Source: Micromonospora vinacea
GTDB taxonomy: Bacteria > Actinomycetota > Actinomycetes > Mycobacteriales > Micromonosporaceae
DNA: 64,000 nt
Assembly: GCF_015751785.1 (NCBI RefSeq)
Contig: NZ_JADOTY010000001.1
Coordinates: forward strand, 2,108,001 to 2,172,000
Direction of reading: 5' to 3'
Shown: piece by piece, positions 61,888 through 64,000 of the stretch
Layout: every line of letters starts with the position of its first letter
Numbering within the stretch: the first letter of the stretch is position 1
Translations under genes and position numbers: made by a program
The notes under the pieces: generated by a model
The model's input: the letters and a program-made list of their open reading frames with translations, nothing else
Databases searched by the model: none
Told to the model about the DNA's origin: nothing

Positions 61888-63546
61888 GTGTCCACAGCTG
61901 ACAGAAGTCCGTGGTGGCGGGGAGCCGTGATCTACCAGGTGTATCCCCGGAGCTTCGCCGACGGCAACGGCGACGGCATCGGCGACATCGCCGGCATCCG
62001 GTCCCGGCTGAACCACCTGTCCGCGCTCGGCGTCGACGCGATCTGGTTCAGCCCCTGGTACCCGTCCCCGATGGCGGACGCCGGCTACGACGTCTCCGAC
62101 TACCGCGACATCGACCCGGTCTTCGGCACCCTCGCCGAGGTGGAGGCGTTGATCGCTGAGGCGCACGCGCTGGGCATCCGGACCATCGTCGACGTGGTGC
62201 CCAACCACTGCTCCGACGCGCACCCCTGGTTCCAGGCCGCGCTCGCCGGCGGACCCGGCGCGCCCGAACGGGACCTGTTCTGGTTCCGGCCCGGCCGGGG
62301 GCCGAACGGCGACGAGCGACCCACCGACTGGATCGGCGAGTTCGGCGGCGAGACCTGGACGCGCACCACCAACCCGGACGGCACCCCCGGCGACTGGTAC
62401 CTGCACCTCTTCGCCCCGCAGCAGCCGGACTTCAACTGGGACCACCCCCGGGTACGGGAGGAGTTCGAGGACATCCTGCGGTTCTGGTTCGACCGGGGCG
62501 TGGACGGTATCCGGATCGACTCGGCGGGGCTCCTGGTCAAGGACGGGACGCTGCCCGAGGTCCGAGACGACGAGCCGCACCCGTTCCACGACCTCGACGG
62601 GGTGCACGACATCTACCGGGGCTGGCGTCGGGTCGCCGACGAGTACGCCGACCGGGCGCTGATCGGTGAGGTGTGGCTGCCGGACCGGCAGCGGTTCGCC
62701 AACTACCTGCGCCCGGACGAGCTGCACGCCGCGTTCAACTTCGACTTCCTCGGCTGCGCCTGGGACGCCGCGGCGCTGCGGGAGAGCATCGACGGGACGC
62801 TGAGCGCGCACGCGCCGGTCAACGCGCCGGCCACCTGGGTGCTCTCCAACCACGACGTCACCCGACACGTCACCCGCTACGGTCGCGCTGACACCCGGTT
62901 CAGCTTCGCCGCCAAGCGCGAGGGCACCCCCACCGACCTGGAGTTGGGCACCCGTCGGGCCCGCGCCGCCGCGCTTTTGTCACTGTCGCTGCCCGGCGCC
63001 GCCTACGTCTACCAGGGCGAGGAGCTGGGCCTCTACGAGGTCGAGGACATCCCGTACGCGCTGCGGCAGGACCCGATGTGGGAGCGGTCCGGTCGGATCG
63101 ACCCCGGTCGCGACGGCTGCCGCGTACCGCTGCCGTGGGGCGGGGACGAGCCGCCCTTCGAGTTCAGCCCCGAGGGTGCCGCGACGCCGTGGCTGCCGCA
63201 GCCAGCCGACTGGAAGGACCGGACGGCCAGCGCGCAGACCGGCGACTCGGCCTCGATGCTGGAGCTGTACCGGGCGGCGATCCAGGCCCGGAAGGCCGAC
63301 CCGGCGCTCGGTGACGGTGAGCTGACCTGGCTGCCCGCCCCGGACGGGGTGCTCGCGTTCAGCCGCGGCGGTGGCTTCAGCTGCCTGGTCAACCTCTCCG
63401 CAGCGCCGGTGCCGATGCCAGCTCAGGGGGAGCTGGTGCTGGCCAGCGGGCCGCTCGACGACGGGATGCTGCCGTCCGACACGGCGGTCTGGCTGCGTAC
63501 CGCCGAATCCACCGACGGGCCGCGTGGGGCGGACGGCCCGGCCTGA
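61888..63546 (+). CDS. GH13 alpha-glucosidase
   Basis: 552 residues. TIM-barrel alpha-glucosidase or oligo-1,6-glucosidase group, without signal peptide. Motifs: WWRGAVIYQVYPRSFADGNGDG, DVVPNH, GIRIDSA (nucleophile Asp), IGEVW (acid/base Glu) and SNHDV (third Asp). Cytoplasmic hydrolysis of the imported oligosaccharide is the likely role. GTG at 61888, with AGCAGG upstream; GTG 61882 is an alternative. Confidence 0.92.
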   Translation: MSTADRSPWWRGAVIYQVYPRSFADGNGDGIGDIAGIRSRLNHLSALGVDAIWFSPWYPSPMADAGYDVSDYRDIDPVFGTLAEVEALIAEAHALGIRTIVDVVPNHCSDAHPWFQAALAGGPGAPERDLFWFRPGRGPNGDERPTDWIGEFGGETWTRTTNPDGTPGDWYLHLFAPQQPDFNWDHPRVREEFEDILRFWFDRGVDGIRIDSAGLLVKDGTLPEVRDDEPHPFHDLDGVHDIYRGWRRVADEYADRALIGEVWLPDRQRFANYLRPDELHAAFNFDFLGCAWDAAALRESIDGTLSAHAPVNAPATWVLSNHDVTRHVTRYGRADTRFSFAAKREGTPTDLELGTRRARAAALLSLSLPGAAYVYQGEELGLYEVEDIPYALRQDPMWERSGRIDPGRDGCRVPLPWGGDEPPFEFSPEGAATPWLPQPADWKDRTASAQTGDSASMLELYRAAIQARKADPALGDGELTWLPAPDGVLAFSRGGGFSCLVNLSAAPVPMPAQGELVLASGPLDDGMLPSDTAVWLRTAESTDGPRGADGPA

Positions 63547-63687
63547 CCTGACTCTGCTCGCCGTGGTGCCGGCGGCCCGTCCCGGCCGCCGGCACCACAC
63601 ACCCGAAGAGAGGAGTACGAGGGGGACTCGCACGACGCACCGACACGGGGGGATCTGGCCTGCCTGACGAAAGGGAGAGCGCAGCTC

Positions 63688-64000
63688 ATGGCCAACCACA
63701 CCACCGGCACCCCGCACCACCATCGACACCCGACCCGGGCAGGATTGGCCGCCATCGCCGCCGCCCTGCTCGCCGCCACCTCGGTGACCGCCCTCGCGGT
63801 CACCGGCACCGCAACGCCGGCCTCGGCAGCCGGACTGTCCCCCTTCGACATCCCCAATCGAGGCGCCACAGTTCCGTTCGTCGAGCAGGAGGCGGAGGAG
63901 ACCGCCCACAACGGCACGAAGATCGGCCCGGACCGGCGCTACGGCACGCTGCCGTCGGAGGCGTCCGGCCGGGAGGCGGTCACCCTCGACGCCGTCGGCG
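63688..64000 (+). CDS. Secreted carbohydrate-active protein, N-terminal fragment
   Basis: Partial; 104 codons before the window end. Signal peptide (Ala-rich, cleavage near residue 48, ASAAG) preceded by a His/Thr-rich head. The start of the mature region (VPFVEQEAEETAHNGTKIGP, then YGTLPSEASGREAVTLDAVG) resembles the N-terminal carbohydrate-binding module of actinobacterial alpha-glucan hydrolases such as mycodextranases. This fits an operon that degrades extracellular alpha-glucan, but the catalytic domain is not visible. ATG with AAGGGAGAGC upstream. Confidence 0.65.
   Translation, partial: MANHTTGTPHHHRHPTRAGLAAIAAALLAATSVTALAVTGTATPASAAGLSPFDIPNRGATVPFVEQEAEETAHNGTKIGPDRRYGTLPSEASGREAVTLDAVG

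Overview
The window is high-GC DNA with actinobacterial gene content: bldC, a DUF3073 protein, purSQL, F420-type oxidoreductase, many GTG starts, actinobacterial repeat palindromes. It most resembles a member of the Micromonosporaceae (Micromonospora-like); the genus is inferred from gene style, not measured. It is a chromosomal segment of mostly ordinary housekeeping and accessory genes with one IS110-family element and no prophage or CRISPR array.

Layout. 1-4130: lipid catabolism (partial acyl-CoA synthetase, acyl-CoA dehydrogenase, SCP2 protein, TetR regulator with a strong palindrome in its promoter) and a DedA membrane protein. 4265-6696: a histidine kinase/response regulator pair followed by a second DedA paralogue. 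6788-8218: an IS110-family transposase with a long non-coding 5' region and a REP-like repeat. 8237-12185: a compact four-gene operon (NUDIX/winged-helix regulator, J-domain/pseudokinase fusion, vWA protein, divergent adenylosuccinate-synthetase homologue), the best candidate for an uncharacterised system. 12265-15858: MaoC dehydratase, two-domain FabG and, divergently, a thiolase whose promoter carries a 14-mer like that of the TetR gene. 16016-19433: a GT2 glycosyltransferase and a large polytopic membrane protein.

19510-32745 is a purine region: purB, then purS-purQ-purL, a ComB-like phosphatase, a large cell-surface protein, a small sterol-carrier-like protein, then purF and purM. purS and purF share a 14/15-base promoter motif. 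32842-34171 is a two-gene RiPP locus: a radical SAM/SPASM maturase and a 75-aa precursor ending in aromatic-X-Asn repeats (cyclophane/triceptide type, AmcA/AmcB-like).

34308-46360 is mixed housekeeping: DUF3073, valine/leucine dehydrogenase, BldC, a PPOX protein, a methyltransferase, an acidic calcium-binding-repeat protein, 3-hydroxyacyl-CoA dehydrogenase plus enoyl-CoA hydratase, and a lipoprotein that appears to be a circularly permuted branched-chain-amino-acid-type binding protein. Three tRNA genes (Glu, Asp, Phe) lie on the minus strand at 46500-46876. 47031-54391 holds a polysaccharide deacetylase and a light-response-type carotenoid locus (B12-type MerR regulator, idi, crtI, crtE, divergent crtB and photolyase). 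54392-57036 holds a serine hydrolase and a lipoamide-dehydrogenase-like flavoprotein. 57129-64000 is an alpha-glucoside uptake locus: LacI regulator, binding protein, two permeases, GH13 alpha-glucosidase, and the start of a secreted carbohydrate-active protein cut by the window end.
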